Position numbers and translations under genes: made by a program. Shown here one piece after another: positions 41,314-53,489 of a stretch of DNA of 64,000 nt (the stretch's first letter is position 1; every line of letters begins with the position of its first letter). This DNA comes from Gibbula magus (Eukaryota > Mollusca > Gastropoda > Trochida > Trochidae), in contig OW388296.1 of assembly GCA_936450465.1 (NCBI GenBank), positions 46,575,750-46,639,749 of the forward strand, in the 5' to 3' direction. Below the pieces are notes generated by a model, which had not been told where the DNA came from, searched no databases, and saw nothing but the letters and a program-made list of their open reading frames with translations.

Positions 41314-41736
41314 CAGTCTGATTGAAAATTAACTTTGCAAACTAATGCCTCTACCGGGATACGAACAGGTTATGTAGATTCCTCGCCACAAGGTATGAGA
41401 ACACCCCGTATATGCGCGTGTTCAGTACCAGTTTAGCGCAGACGAAACCCAGTCAAATAGCTGACCAATCACACATCACAGTTTTAAACGATCGCCTTTT
41501 TGAAAGCATTCGGACAGACGGCAGTTTGGAGTTTTCTGCCCCTAGCTTCTCGCACCGAAAGCTTTTGTTGGAGGTCTTGTGATTGGTTAACTGAATTGCG
41601 TCAGAACATGGGAGTCTACGGGCTGTTATCAGGCGGTTTTGCGAGGAAACTTCCGAACGATATGAGTTCGTATCCAGGTAGATGGACTATTTTGCAACTC
41701 TTCTTCCTCGGCAAACGGTCGATTACAATCAGACTG
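41314..41736. mobile_element. TIR element family T3, copy c
   Basis: CAGTCTGATTGAAAATTAAC at the left and inverted CAGTCTGATTGTAATCGACC at the right; the interior matches 14025-14458 in reverse. The flanks AGGAAGTAG and AGAAAGTCG are a possible 9-bp duplication with two mismatches. It lies just upstream of gene B exon 1. The 140-codon ORF across it is not a gene. Confidence 0.75.
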
Positions 41737-41739
41737 AGA

Positions 41740-42520
41740 AAGTCGAGGTTTTGTTGGGTCATTGTACAAGTTGAGAGCTTTAGCTCACACAGAGACACTA
41801 ATACAGGCAGGTCACTGTTCAGAAATTTAATATCCATTTTTAAAAAAAAACATTTTCAAGGAAAAGACATGAATACCATGGTAAACAGAAACAAAACTAA
41901 TAGATGCAAGAAGGGATCCTAAACTATTTGAAAAATATGTAAGGAAAACGGGGTCTCACAGGGTATATCTAACAAAATCACACATAAACAGTGGGTGACA
42001 CACTTTATATTATACCTCCCACTGCAGTACATTAAACCGACCAATAACAGAACATGAAATAACTCAAACTCAAAAGAAACGTCAACATACTTTCAATGGT
42101 GTAAACAAACATAATGCTGCTGGAGAAAGAGGATTTTGAATGTTTTTATAGGTACATGATTTGTAAAGAAGTACCCGTAAGTTTATAGATCAGGGTATAA
42201 CATTTTAATTTGTATAACTGTTCAAGTACTCTTGCGGTGTTGAAATCGGTTTTTCATAATGTTATTTGGCCAGAATGTTTGGCATCTAACTTTAAGATTA
42301 ATAAAATGTAGAAATTATAACAAAAGTAGATCTTATCGACATAAATATTCTTCTTGGACTTAAATTTGTTGACGCGTCTTTACTGTAGGACGTCATAAAA
42401 GAAGCCATTAAAGCCCCTTTTGACTCTCCGATCATGTCTAGTTAAGGAGATTCAAAACAACGCTTTTTTAAAACATGGATTTCTCAGAAATACGAACAAA
42501 TAATGTTTTGAAATTTCAAA
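41740..42520. other. Non-coding stretch, no gene seen
   Basis: No recognisable gene or element. Confidence 0.4.
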
Positions 42521-42528
42521 TCCAGGGA

Positions 42529-42580
42529 CGGTATTTATCAAACAACTTAAGTCTGTAACTTAGTTGTTTGATAAATACCG
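42529..42580. repeat. Hairpin, 23-24-bp arms
   Basis: CGGTATTTATCAAACAACTT pairs with AGTTGTTTGATAAATACCG across a short CTGTA loop with one bulged base. Probably a MITE end or foldback remnant. Confidence 0.7.
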
Positions 42581-42954
42581 CCCAGTTTAGTTTGCTTCTG
42601 AAGACAGGGTGTATCTTTTCTTCGGTGTGGATTGAATTATCTTTATATGGTGACGTTTCTTTTGCGGTTGAGTGTACTAGCATGCATTTCAAATTTGTCA
42701 AACAACACGACACCTTGACCAGATGGTCTAACCACACTAGAGTTTTTCAAAGCAACAAATCATAATATTATCAAACCACTTACATTTATTCCTAATTATA
42801 TTCTAAATAGAGGTCATTTCCCATACAGATAGAGCAACACAGCATATGCCCTTTACACAAATGAGATGATAAACATGACACAAATATATTTACAGGGGCA
42901 TTTCACTCATGGACACTCTTTGTAAGAATTTCACTTCAGTTCTCAACAGAAGAC

Positions 42955-44340
42955 TATAACTTTGGTGTGATTAACATAACACATTGAATGAGGCCCAGGC
43001 TGGGTTTAGAGCTGACCATTCCACCGTTGGTCACGTAATTTTGATTCAAGCTGTTATTCAAAAGTAATGTTGCAAAGAGAAGAGAAGATTTTACTGCTTC
43101 TCCATAGACTTTTCGAAAGCCTTTTATACACTTAGACATTATTTTCTCATAGACTCTTTGTATAGGTCTGGGATATCTGGCAATTTCTTTCAATAAGGCA
43201 AGGGTGTATTCTAAGCCAACAGCTTTTTCTGATATTTATTGATAATCTTTATAAGACATTGGAATTAGAGGGTGGTCATGGACTTTTTGTAAAACAATTT
43301 TTCCACATTGTATGTGCACATATGTTTGCAGATGACATTTCGGCATTGTCTGGCACTTGTGATTTGCTTCAAATGAAATTAAATGTTTTAGAAAGTGTTT
43401 GTAATAGTACAGAAATGAAAGTAGATTTAAATAAAGCTAAGATTATGGATTTTAGACATTGGGAACCCCTTCGTAGTTATGAGAAATGGTTCAATGATGG
43501 TTCAGCGGTTGAAACAGTTTCTTTCTATATGTATTTGGGGTTAATGTTCACCCCCAAGCTAATTTGGAGTAAAGCCCAGACATGTCTTGCATCCCAGGCT
43601 TGTAAAGCTATTATGTCCTTAAATATATAGTTTTCAGAAGAAAATTGGTAACATAAATTGTACTGATTTATTTTTGTTTCAATGATTGTACCCATTCCTT
43701 GCTATGGGTCGGAAATTTGGGGAACACTCAACTAGAAACTAAATTTGATAGAGGCTGTGCAAATCAAATTATTTAATCAATATATAAGGGTTTTAAAAAA
43801 CTACGTTAAATGGTATGGTTCTTGGTGAATGTGGTACACTCCCATTACAGCATGTGTACATGCCAAGATTTATTAAATTATAAACAGACTTCCCCATCAA
43901 TATTACCTAGTGTTAAGATCATTAGTTGAGGTTATAATACCTGGGCAACGCAGGTTAGACAATTACTGTTTCAATATGGATCATCGGTCCTCTGAAGTGT
44001 TATTAGAATGTGAAACTTATAATTGTACGACAGAGTTACTTCTTATTGGAGACGTGAGTTTATAATGTTCGGCCGTTTCTAAAATTTATCATAAGTCTAT
44101 ACTTTTTAAATCCATACTACAAAATGGCTGTTGTCAAGTGAGAGAGATATTCTTAACGTTCAAGTAGTGGAAATATTTCCGTGTCAAGTTAAGGTGCACT
44201 AGAAACTATTGCTCAATTTCCTCTTTGCATTCTCGAGCGTTTAGTCGTTAAAGACAGACAGAACCATACATAGCCCAATATGACACTTTGATGGTAGATA
44301 TTAAAATAAATTAAGTGTAAATATACAGACAGGCTGACAG
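42955..44340 (+). pseudogene. Degenerate non-LTR RT (plus)
   Basis: A broken frame starts QAGFRADHSTVGHVI with FRKPF near 43110, passes through FADDISALSGT (43325-43357) and continues VSFYMYLGLMFTPKLIWSKA. Stops and frameshifts follow to about 44100 (GECGTLPLQHV-type remains). Typical RT order (finger, palm, thumb), with many lesions. Confidence 0.8.
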
Positions 44341-44970
44341 TTTCTTAAAGTGTCATAGGTACATGTATGTACACATGTGAAGTACGTAGGTATATACAAT
44401 GTAGGTAAAATAATGCATACATCCAGTCTATATATCTTTACGATGCATTGTTACAGAAAATACTATAAATAATATAAAACAAAATAAATAAATATGAAAT
44501 TGAAAAAAATACATAACAAACTTGTAAAGCAGAGGCAATTGGGCAAGATGAATATAGTAAAAAGTAACCATTGAGAAATGATTTTTCTCCTTTTAAACTT
44601 TCCATTCAGTAAGTCAGACAAAATAAACAAAATAGAACGGTCTGACGACATAAAGTATTTTTAAAAACAAAAATATCTGACAAGGATGAGAATTGGAATC
44701 ATGATGAAAATGACAACATTAATGGGAAGTTATAGTGTACAGTATACAGGATTGACCGGATGGGGTTTATACATATATAAAACAAAGGCTGAAAATGTTT
44801 GAATTCCCGACCGGTTTCACACTATACAGTGATCATCGTGGATCTTTATGACGTTGTCTGTCTATGATGTCACAGAACAAAGGGCGCATAACTCACACAA
44901 TGCGTTATCTGTGACTTCATCTGTGTACGCTCATCACATACATATAACAAGTATTTTAGAAACATCTATA
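44340..44970. other. Non-coding stretch, no gene seen
   Basis: AT-rich; nothing recognised. Confidence 0.4.
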
Positions 44971-44976
44971 TGTTAA

Positions 44977-45192
44977 GTTTCCAAAATTACGTTTGACTTA
45001 ATGACTGCAAAAAGCCAAGGTCCATTGTCCGGTTTTTGATCATAACCACAACTTTGAATGGTTGTATTTTCGTTATCCTGAACTAATTTACCTTAAACTG
45101 GTTATTTTCGGTTAAAGTTGATAATTCTCAATTAAATAACACAAATTGTAACATTGGACATATATGTGACCCCACCAACATGATTATGTCCC
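44977..45192. mobile_element. TTAA MITE family T1, copy f (right half, diverged)
   Basis: Shares TTACGTTTGACTTAATG, CATTGTCCGGTTTTTGATCA and ATATGTGACCCC with copy a and ends ATTATGTCCC at TTAA 45193-45196 (approximate). Confidence 0.6.
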
Positions 45193-45199
45193 TTAAGTA

Positions 45200-45880
45200 T
45201 AACTCAGATTGACGATATTAAAATCATACTCTGGTGGTTACATATTAAATGGAATGAGTTCAAGAAAACATTGATCCAAAGGATCAAAACACGCCGCAAA
45301 CTTGTAAATTTACAACTTTCTCTAAGCAGACTTTAAGTATGACAACTTTGACTATAAGGATAAACAATATATGTTGGTTGAAAAGAACACATCATGTAAA
45401 GAAAATATATTGATAATTTTATTTAAAATCAAATGTAATAATTTTCTGCCAGCAAGGAATAATAAGCCTTTGTCATCAGATTAGTTAAAGTAGGATATAT
45501 GAGATTTCACTGGAACTGTTTAATATCTTCATGCAATAGTAATCGTTATATAATTATACTGTTGTGTTGAGGTTAGTAAGTTAGATAATGCTGTTCATTG
45601 TTGAGTTTACTAGTCCACTACCAGTGGAGAATGTGAAAAGTATATGTATTTGTTTTTAAAATCAATGTCAAACACTTAAATCAACATGTAAAACAGTGGT
45701 CTTTGTACATAAGGTGATATAGTCATAGAAAAATATGCAGGCACATTGTACAACGCAAAAGAATAGACTTAGTGAGTAAAGTTCACTCATATACCCACCG
45801 TTTTCTATACATACTCAAATGAAAAAGAGGAATGAGAGTTTTGAGCGATAGGAAAACTAATAAAATTTGCTTAATAATGC
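45200..45880. other. Non-coding stretch
   Basis: No recognised gene; some LINE-like text (FLPARNNKPLSSD) near 45.45 kb is too short to call. Confidence 0.35.
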
Positions 45881-45884
45881 CAAT

Positions 45885-46145
45885 GATAATAACATAATAA
45901 TAATAACTCTTTACTGTCCTCAATACGAAGTACATAGGAAATTCATTTTGTGCTTTACGCACCCGGCAGCCACTGTGCAGCGCCAGTTCAAGCGTTGTTC
46001 TGTCCTCTGTGCTGAGTGTCAAGCAAGGCAGCAACAACTCCCATCTTTTTACGTCTTTTGGTATATATCAAACTTCCGGGAATCGAACCCCAGTTTTCCG
46101 GGTGATGAGCGGACACTCTACCAACTGAGCTACATCCCCAAGGCA
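45885..46145 (-). mobile_element. SINE family 2, copy a
   Basis: Minus strand: a tRNA-like head (GGATGTAGCTCAGTTGGTAG as A-box region, GGTTCGATTCCCG-type B-box) at the right end, a unique body with GCGCTGCACAGTGGCTGCCGG, and a TTATTATTATTA tail at the left. Second copy at 62917-63165. Confidence 0.85.
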
Positions 46146-46149
46146 CACC

Positions 46150-46830
46150 TCCACATCATAAAGATTAACATGTCTCAAATTTCGATACATTCCAACAAAT
46201 AGTATTGAAGTCATGAGTGGAACAAAGATCAGAAGGACTTTGACTGACTACTATATACCCCGACTATTTCGTAGCTGGGTATAACTAATTCCTTATGAAA
46301 TAACTGTAAACAAATATGAAATTGTACAGTTATACAACATACAAAACAAAATGGATTATGCAGGCACTTCTAACCCTTGTACAACAAATTGGGTGAAATA
46401 TGACCATAGGGCTCCAAACTTGTTTGGAGAAATAACATGTTATTGCTTGATATATTTTTTGATAGTTTGTACCTCACTCAACTTTTTTTTGCAAACGTGT
46501 GTCAATTTATACGTATGATAATCATAGAGATGTAAGTTTAATCTGTTATTCTACTTAATGAGTGGTTATTACAATAATATGAAAATGACATTGATATAGA
46601 TAGTAATGCTTATAAAACTAGATTAGCGTTTGCGGGACACCGCAAAAGCAGAGCAGCTCCGAAACTTAGGGTATCGCCTTTCCCTGTTCCGCCTTCTCGT
46701 CAGCATCAATAAAATGGGAATTCTTTTTAACAAAAGTTTGTTCATTATTCGAGTTATTACTAATCATCACTGGGGTCACTTTTCACAAGTTTGTTCTTAA
46801 AACCTATTTCTTCTTTCAAAATTTGATCAA
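46150..46830. other. Non-coding stretch
   Basis: No gene; near 46630-46690 GCAGAGCAGCTCCGA resembles the hairpin at 47784 and may be the other edge of one element. Confidence 0.35.
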
Positions 46831-46844
46831 AGGATTAACGTGGC

Positions 46845-47690
46845 CTTAACCAATAACTCATGACCTTGACCGTTGACCTTCAAGGTCACACCATCAATGA
46901 TCACTTTTCATCGCGTATAATAATCATGCAATGACTCAAAGTGTTCATAGTTAAAATATGACATATTAACAAAAGCATGCTTAAGTTTCGACCTCACTGT
47001 GACCTTGACCTTTGACAGATTTTAGCGAAAACGTTTTCAAATCTTGGTCTTTCTCCATAGTTCATATATACCAAATAAGACCCTAATAGCACAAAAAAGT
47101 TTGAAGTTATCATGTTTACAAGGATTGTTGCAGGGATTTCAGAACTCATGACCTTGACCTTTGACCTTGAATGTGAACATGTCAAAATCATTCACCAGGT
47201 GTATAAGAAAGAAATTAAGCTGAGTTGTTAATATCTTCATGGAAAAAAGTTACTTAGGGACCAGTCAGTCAGTCAGTCAGTTAGTCAGCATGACCATATC
47301 TCGTGACCTTGACCTTTAAAATTCAAGGTCACACAATCAGTGATCACTTTTCATTGTGTATCACAATCATATAATGATTCAAAGTGTTAATAGTTGAAAT
47401 AAGACATATTCGCAAAAGCATGCTTAAGTTGTGACCTCTCTATGACCTTGACCTTTGACGGATGTTAGCGAAAACCTTTTCAAATCTTGGCCTTTCTCCA
47501 TAGTTGATATACACCAAAGAAGAGCCTGATAGCACAAATATTTTTCAAGTTATCGTGTTTACAAGGATTTTTTTAGCGATTTCAGAACTCGTGACCTTGA
47601 CCTTTGAACTTGAATGTGAACATGTAAAAAAAATTCCCCAGGGGTATAAGTAAGAAGTTATGTATATGAGTTCTCAAAACCTAATAAGGA
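46845..47690 (+). repeat. Two-unit tandem repeat rich in TGACCT half-sites
   Basis: Units of about 430 bp at 46845-47265 and 47290-47690 (AAAGCATGCTTAAGTT, GATTTCAGAACTC, CATAGTTNATAT blocks in the same order). Each has several TGACCTTGACCTTTGAC words and an inverted AAGGTCAC, close to the AGGTCA half-site of nuclear receptors. A CAGT microsatellite separates them at 47263-47285. The repetition may be fortuitous. Confidence 0.75.
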
Positions 47691-47715
47691 TAAAAGTTAT
47701 AGCCAATACAAAAAG

Positions 47716-47765
47716 CGCCGGCGGCGGCGGCGGGGGCGGCGGCGGCGGGGGCGACGGCGATGGAA
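47716..47765. repeat. GGC/GGG trinucleotide tract
   Basis: About 50 bp of GCCGGCGGCGGCGGCGGGGG-like sequence; a glycine run in one frame only by chance. Confidence 0.9.
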
Positions 47766-47783
47766 ACTGCACAAAAACTGATA

Positions 47784-47810
47784 GCAGCTCCGACTTAGTC
47801 GGAGCTGCTA
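47784..47810. repeat. Perfect hairpin, 12-bp arms
   Basis: AGCAGCTCCGAC, a 3-base loop, GTCGGAGCTGCT; terminal part of the preceding repeat. Confidence 0.8.
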
Positions 47811-47819
47811 ATAATACCG

Positions 47820-48280
47820 TTGAGTTGAGACTAGGTAGTTAGATAATATATGCACATGCAAGTAATTATGCACAAATTGCCTTTTAACTGTTCATTTAAT
47901 TTAATTAACCTCCTATCATGCAGTATGTGATATATGAATAACAAATTGTACCTGTTAAGGCCTGATTGTCTAACTAATAGTCATAAATTTGTGTGACCTT
48001 TGGTTTATATGATTAACTACCTTACACTATAAAGCATGCAAAAGGATTTGTTAAGAACTTCGATTTTAAATCTATATGCAATCATGCATTTCCTGATGAG
48101 CTACAGAGCCAATGACAATAATTTATTTTATTTTATAGTTTGTATACCTCACAGTATAGTCATACAAAGTCATACAGTCATATAAAAATATGCAGGCACA
48201 TTGTACGATGCAAAATCAAATTCTTATGAACATCAGATTTTAAAGGTATCGAATATACAAAACAGAGTGGACTCTGTCCA
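47820..48280. other. Non-coding stretch, no gene seen
   Basis: No gene recognised. Confidence 0.4.
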
Positions 48281-48508
48281 TCAGTCTAATATTGTGATGT
48301 TGTAGAATTTTTCTTTATCTATTTTTCCAGTGAAGGTAACTGCTTTGTCGTTGTATCTCTTCGCATCCAACAGCTCTTGAGGCGGGAAGTAATGACCGAC
48401 TGCAGTTACTTCCCCATTCTCCATAAAACACACCCTCAGAGCAAAACATACACTATTCACGCTTACTGCAATGCTGTTATCTTGGAGGCTCTTAACTCGC
48501 GACCCCAA
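48281..48508 (-). CDS. Orphan exon-like ORF, function unknown
   Basis: 75 codons ending TGA with a balanced, protein-like composition: FALRVCFMENGEVTAVGHYF, then PQELLDAKRYNDKAVTFTGK and FYNITILD at the end. An AG acceptor-like GCATTGCAG lies inside its first third. It reads like the terminal exon of a beta-rich extracellular domain, but I cannot name a family and see no partner exon. Could be a retained gene fragment. Confidence 0.3.
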   Translation of the reverse strand: MGSRVKSLQDNSIAVSVNSVCFALRVCFMENGEVTAVGHYFPPQELLDAKRYNDKAVTFTGKIDKEKFYNITILD

Positions 48509-48509
48509 A

Positions 48510-49250
48510 AAGCCCGAGCGGGTTACACCATACCCATAAATATATCTAGGTCATATCTGTGTCCAATGTAGAGACTCAAACTGTCTCCCTCGCCTCATTG
48601 TATAGAATTCTATTTTGACAGAATATACAAATTAACAATATTAAATACATAGTAACTTGATTTAAAATTAAAACTTAATTATTGTTGTGTGTTGCGAATA
48701 ACATACATATAAAATGTAATGAAATTTGTCTCCAATATCAAGATTAAAAATACAACTTTTTAATCTAAATTACCCACAATTCCCATGAACACTTTCACAG
48801 ACCCATTACCAATAAGCCACGCCGCATCGCGGCTTGGAATGAACATACAGTCAATCATGTATTAGTGATCGACATTACATGTTCATAGTGAAAAGTGACG
48901 CGTCGACTTTGTCATTGTCACAATATCGGTCAACACTTTTGATATTCCCTACCATATATCTTGGAAAGAGTGGGAGCGGATCTGATACCCCAAACTCATC
49001 TCAACTCGCCTCGCGTCACCTAGCTTTTTAGTGTCATCGGGTGTCATTCAAACGTTATACATGGTGTTATTTAATAGAGAAGTACTGAATGTTGTCGAGA
49101 CTTACCGTTTTAATGATAGTCGACTCGGTATGGTGACGATATATAGGCAAAAGGTGTGATTTCTTATTGAAAACTGGACAATTCACCGCGGCTGGGGCGG
49201 GTCAATTAGTCAGAGGTATTATTAGAAACTAATAAAACAAAAGATAAATA
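48510..49250. other. Non-coding stretch, no gene seen
   Basis: Nothing recognised. Confidence 0.4.
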
Positions 49251-49254
49251 TGGA

Positions 49255-49470
49255 TCGGTAACAGGTCACATGACTACTGTGAATGGGACGTGTAGTTTCG
49301 GTTTCTACACATGCATAAGGAAGTTGCTGGGTTTTTACTGGAAACAAGGAAATATCTTATATTTGGAGATTGGGGATGAGAATGCAAAATTTGAGTGAAA
49401 TTTGAATTGAAATCAGCACATATGGTATTTTAATACATATTAATATTTATGAAAAACACGGGATGTCATT
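49255..49470 (-). mobile_element. TTAA MITE family T1, copy e (partial)
   Basis: Complement of the left half of copy a (GTTTCGGTTTCTACACATGC, GGGGATGA), ending AACACGGGATGTCATT before TTAA 49471-49474. Confidence 0.7.
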
Positions 49471-49474
49471 TTAA

Positions 49475-50240
49475 ATGTTTAAAGTTACATTATCTTGATT
49501 GATGTAATTTCAAACATGTTTTATTCCGGAACAAATTATACAACTTAGGTAACCTTCTCCCATCTATGAAGACATGCATCTCATTTAATAAGTTTTATTA
49601 TTTATTTACTAAAATTATGTTTACCATTATCAAGTTTACCAATGTGAATTGGATATTTAGTTCAATTTGTAAGAAAGTTTTGAATTAGGTAATTATTAAA
49701 GATTGAATTATATAATCGGCTGTTTTGTATTATAATGACATATGTTTGCCCACTTGAAATTAAGTTTACGATTTCGGCAGTTGTATGCATGCAACCATGG
49801 CCGTTATTCTTTAAAACGTTCCACGTAATATCCATAGACTTGTATGTTAATTTAGTGTTTCAAAATTAAATTTCATGAAATGACTTCTGGTTTAACTCAA
49901 ATCATGTTCGACGACTACGTAATCTGCAACGTATCATAAAGATACACCTTTTTGACAACTATGTATGTATAATTGTTGTCATTCCTCAAATAAATAGGAA
50001 ATGTATCAGAAATTATTACCCATATGGTTGAACATAACTGAGTTAATATTTTTATACGAGGACATGTGCATATATCAATTTGCCTAGCAACGATTGTTCC
50101 ACCGCGGTTTCCCGCTTTTCGTCGTGTATGACGTCATAAAACGATTGTTCGTGACGGCACTATAGCTTGCCGTCGCAAGGGAAGTGGGCCGTTTCCTGAC
50201 TATTTTAACGCAAATCAAATGGAATAAAATGTGTAATAAA
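49475..50240. other. Non-coding stretch
   Basis: No gene. A perfect CRE-type TGACGTCA lies at 50129-50136. Confidence 0.4.
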
Positions 50241-50242
50241 GA

Positions 50243-50385
50243 AATTATTACACTCGAAAGTGCGCCATATGACTTTTACGAAACTCGTGCAAATGTATTA
50301 TAACCCTCGCTCTCGCTAGGGTGATACAAAAATTCACACTCGTTTCGTAAAAGTCATATGACACACTTCCTCGCATAATAATTTT
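50243..50385. repeat. Foldback MITE-like hairpin, arms of about 60 bp
   Basis: AATTATTACACTCGAAAGTG and CATATGACTTTTACGAAACT pair with the inverted sequence ending AATAATTT; the loop lies near 50315. Ends are AT-rich with no clear target duplication. Confidence 0.7.
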
Positions 50386-50903
50386 TTTTTTATAAGGTTG
50401 TAGCCAAAATGATTCTTCATAAATATGAACTATTTGAATAGCGTCCTACGAATAATACATTCATGAAATTATCCAAGTTACACTAAATTAACATGCTTAT
50501 ACTAATGATATCATATAAGGCTAAACAAATAGTTACCATAAAAAATGTGTTGAATAGAAGACCTTTGTTAAGGAAAGTTAATGTCCGTTCAAATATGATT
50601 AGCCGCTAATTCAAACATAGCTATTTCTATCAATTCAACACCCATGATTTCTAAGCACTAATGAGGTAATAAGGTCAGAAATGTGCTATCCAAGGGTATT
50701 ATTTTGATTCTAAACAACTCAGTTCCCGCTGCATCTAATGCACATAAGTCATTATTATTATCAAGTTGGTTCATATGGTCAAGAAATCTCCAACATTAGT
50801 TATTTGGCAAGTATTTTGACTGGTGAATGTTGTCTAATGTAAAGTTCACATGACATTGATTCGTCTCCGTCTTATATCATCACATGTATACACATGTAGT
50901 TAA

Positions 50904-51393
50904 AGGTGCATCCATTGTGTTTCATAAAATTTGACTTGGCTTAAATACATTCCAACACATCATATGTGATGTTTACAGTACAAATAAATTCACCCAGCTT
51001 GCATATTTATCCCCAATCGCCAAATATATCATAATTACTATTTCCCAATTAAAATCGAGTAACATCATTATGCATGTGTAGAAACCGAAACTGCACGACC
51101 CATTTACGTGCACAGTAGTTATATGACCTATTAAACATTATCAATTCAAATTTGTCAGTTTGAGTGTTATAAATAAGATTCCAAAATTACGTTTGACTCA
51201 TTGGCGCGCGTCAATCGCGATGCATTGTCCGGTTTTCGATCAGAAATCACTACTTTTACCTTCATATCGTCATTATACTGAGTCGACTATCATGAAAATC
51301 GTAGTTTTTGGTAACAGTCGGTACTTTTCTATAAAGTAACATCATTCATAACATTTGGAATATGTGATCCCCAACAACACAATGGATGAACCT
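50904..51393. mobile_element. TTAA MITE family T1, copy b
   Basis: TTAA at 50900-50903 and 51394-51397; orthologous by position to 3063-3554. Confidence 0.85.
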
Positions 51394-51819
51394 TTAACAT
51401 AAAAGCAAATCGGTGTATGACCCTTTTAGAAACGCAAATCGTGTATTTACGGGTTTTTTTCTCGCATGTAATTCTTAATACGACTACATTTGTATGTTAC
51501 AATGACAGGAACAATTTTAATGTACCTCTTACCTCCGATTTGTTTAAATCCAAATGTTGTTTTCATTATAAAAGAATAGCTTAATTAAACAATGAAACAG
51601 ACGATAAATGAGAAACTATTAATTATTACTGAATTGTGACGTTCTATAGTGAGATCAATATCAATTTAATAAGACACTCTCCTCTCCTCCTGTGGGCCTC
51701 GTTGTCTTATTAAGATAAAGCAAGACTTAGAAATACTTGCCATTTAGATAGTGAAGAAATATAACATGGTTATATTTGGGATAACACTACCTTGAATAGT
51801 ACAAATTCTTGTACGTTTT

Positions 51820-51998
51820 CGGGCCGAGTCCCATGCGGGATTCGAACCCACGCCCTCAGAGTCAGGCAACTATCGCCAGCATTGACTGTACAAACAGCTT
51901 ACCATACGACCATTCGGCAACTATCGCCAGCATTGACTGTACAAACAGCTTACCACACGACCATCTTGAAATGCTGGCGATAGTTGCCTGACTCTGAG
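51820..51998 (-). repeat. tRNA-like SINE head, copy 2, with tandem and inverted duplication
   Basis: CAACTATCGCCAGCATTGAC is present twice in tandem. A 28-bp stretch at 51855-51882 (CTCAGAGTC through CCAGCAT) recurs as a perfect inverted repeat at 51971-51998. Copy 1 has neither arrangement. Confidence 0.75.
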
Positions 51999-52929
51999 AG
52001 CTTGAGTTTTATACAACATTAATTGTACATGACTGATTTATAATCGTTAGAAGAAATGTGCGTGAAATTTGAGTTTTTTGTTTTGATTTTGGGGGATAAA
52101 TGAAATCTCACCCTTGAGTCGTATACAATATCAAATGTACATATGGCTGATTTATTTCTCAAAAGGCACGTGTGTGATTTTGTGTGTGTTCTTCTTAAAG
52201 TTGTACGAATTATTTAGGCGGTAAATATTTATAACTTCACAGATCAATTTAGATAGACACATTTCTTATATTGTCTCTCGAGGGGAAAACACCGTGTCGC
52301 AAGGATAAAGTGTCAGTGAATCTACTTTATCTTTATCGTACCTAATTGTCACAAGTAGGTCCTAGAGGACCAAGAAAATAAATTGAAGAACATCCTTTTG
52401 AATGTAAACTGACATTGAAGATGAATGTAGTAAAAAGTTGTGTATCCATAAACTTAAGCTTCTCGTATTGTTGAAAACATCAAATTCCAAAGTCACTCGT
52501 ATATGAAAATGTAAGTAACTTTATGTATTTAGTGAATTAATTTGGTACACAGGGATTTATTAGATAAAGATATAATTCCTTTGAACGGTGTTCACATTTA
52601 TTAAGTAATATCATCTGGTAACAAGGAACAAAAAGAACGTAGAAACAGACAGCTGCATACCTAAAGTTTGTTCACTTACTTGTGTCTGTCAGCGCAAATA
52701 TCATGTAATTTGCCATGACTTTAATTGAAGCATCGTATCAACGCGAAAACTCGACCGATTAGTTTGCATTTTTTATTTGCATTATAACAAGACAGTCTAG
52801 TGTTCCATAACATAATCTGATTTCATACCTCGTGGTAAAATGTCACAATTTTGGCAGCTCTTTGAAGTGACCAGGGGTCAATCTTTTCAAAACTACAGCT
52901 TTTATTTTCTTCTGTGAATTAATTAAGCT

Positions 52930-53470
52930 CGTCGTCTGCTTCAGTTGGCTTTCACCTTCGACTCGTCAAGACTCGTCAGTGACTCGTCAGTGACTCGTCA
53001 GTGACTCGACTGTCACTCGTCTTCGGCCTTCGACTCGACTCGCCTCGCCAGTCACTCGCCTTCGGCTTTTCGACTCGACTTGACTCGCCTCGTCTCGCCT
53101 GTGACTAGCTTCGCCATTGTCTCGCCTCGCCAGTCACTCGCCTGTCACTCACCTTCGGCCATTCGCCTCGTTCGCCAGTGTCTAGCCAGTAGTCGACATT
53201 GACTTCGCACCCTTCGGGTTCGGAGCCTCTGGTATTCAACACTCTCGATAGCCTCCCTCGTCTAGCCTTGCGTGTTCCTCACTTAAGCGTCTCGTCGTCT
53301 ACGTTTTTGTGAGTTTACACTCTTGATGTTTTTGGAGTAATTAGCTATCGGAAGGGTTGCTTCTTAGTGTCAGGACTTAGTTCTTACACTACTCTACTTA
53401 GGTGTATCGCGTCAGTGACTCGACTGTCATTCACCTCGTCTAGATTACGCGAATTAGTGTCGCTCACCTG
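52930..53470. repeat. Minisatellite of GACTCGTCAGT-type words
   Basis: Dense ACTCGTCAGTG, ACTCGCCTTCGGC and ACTCGACTGTC words from about 52960 to 53180, thinning to 53470. Begins exactly where similarity to the 7-kb copy ends. Confidence 0.75.
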
Positions 53471-53489
53471 TTAAGTGACCCAACTGTCA

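Larger units (their letters stand above)
50504..52927 (+). repeat. Long dispersed repeat, copy 2 (compact)
   Basis: Collinear partner of 1001-7065. It lacks elements A and B, the foldback at 3884-4157 and the 6277-7026 insertion, so it marks their empty sites. It has its own rearrangement around the SINE head (51850-52000). Confidence 0.85.

Noticed and set aside
41500..41922. 140-codon ORF
   Set aside because: Runs through a palindromic T3 element; no family features.
46075..46140. tRNA gene on the minus strand (also 63090-63165)
   Set aside because: Same reasoning: tRNA-derived SINE family 2 head followed by a SINE body and TAA tail.
47660..47842. Gly-run ORF
   Set aside because: Produced by a GGC simple repeat.
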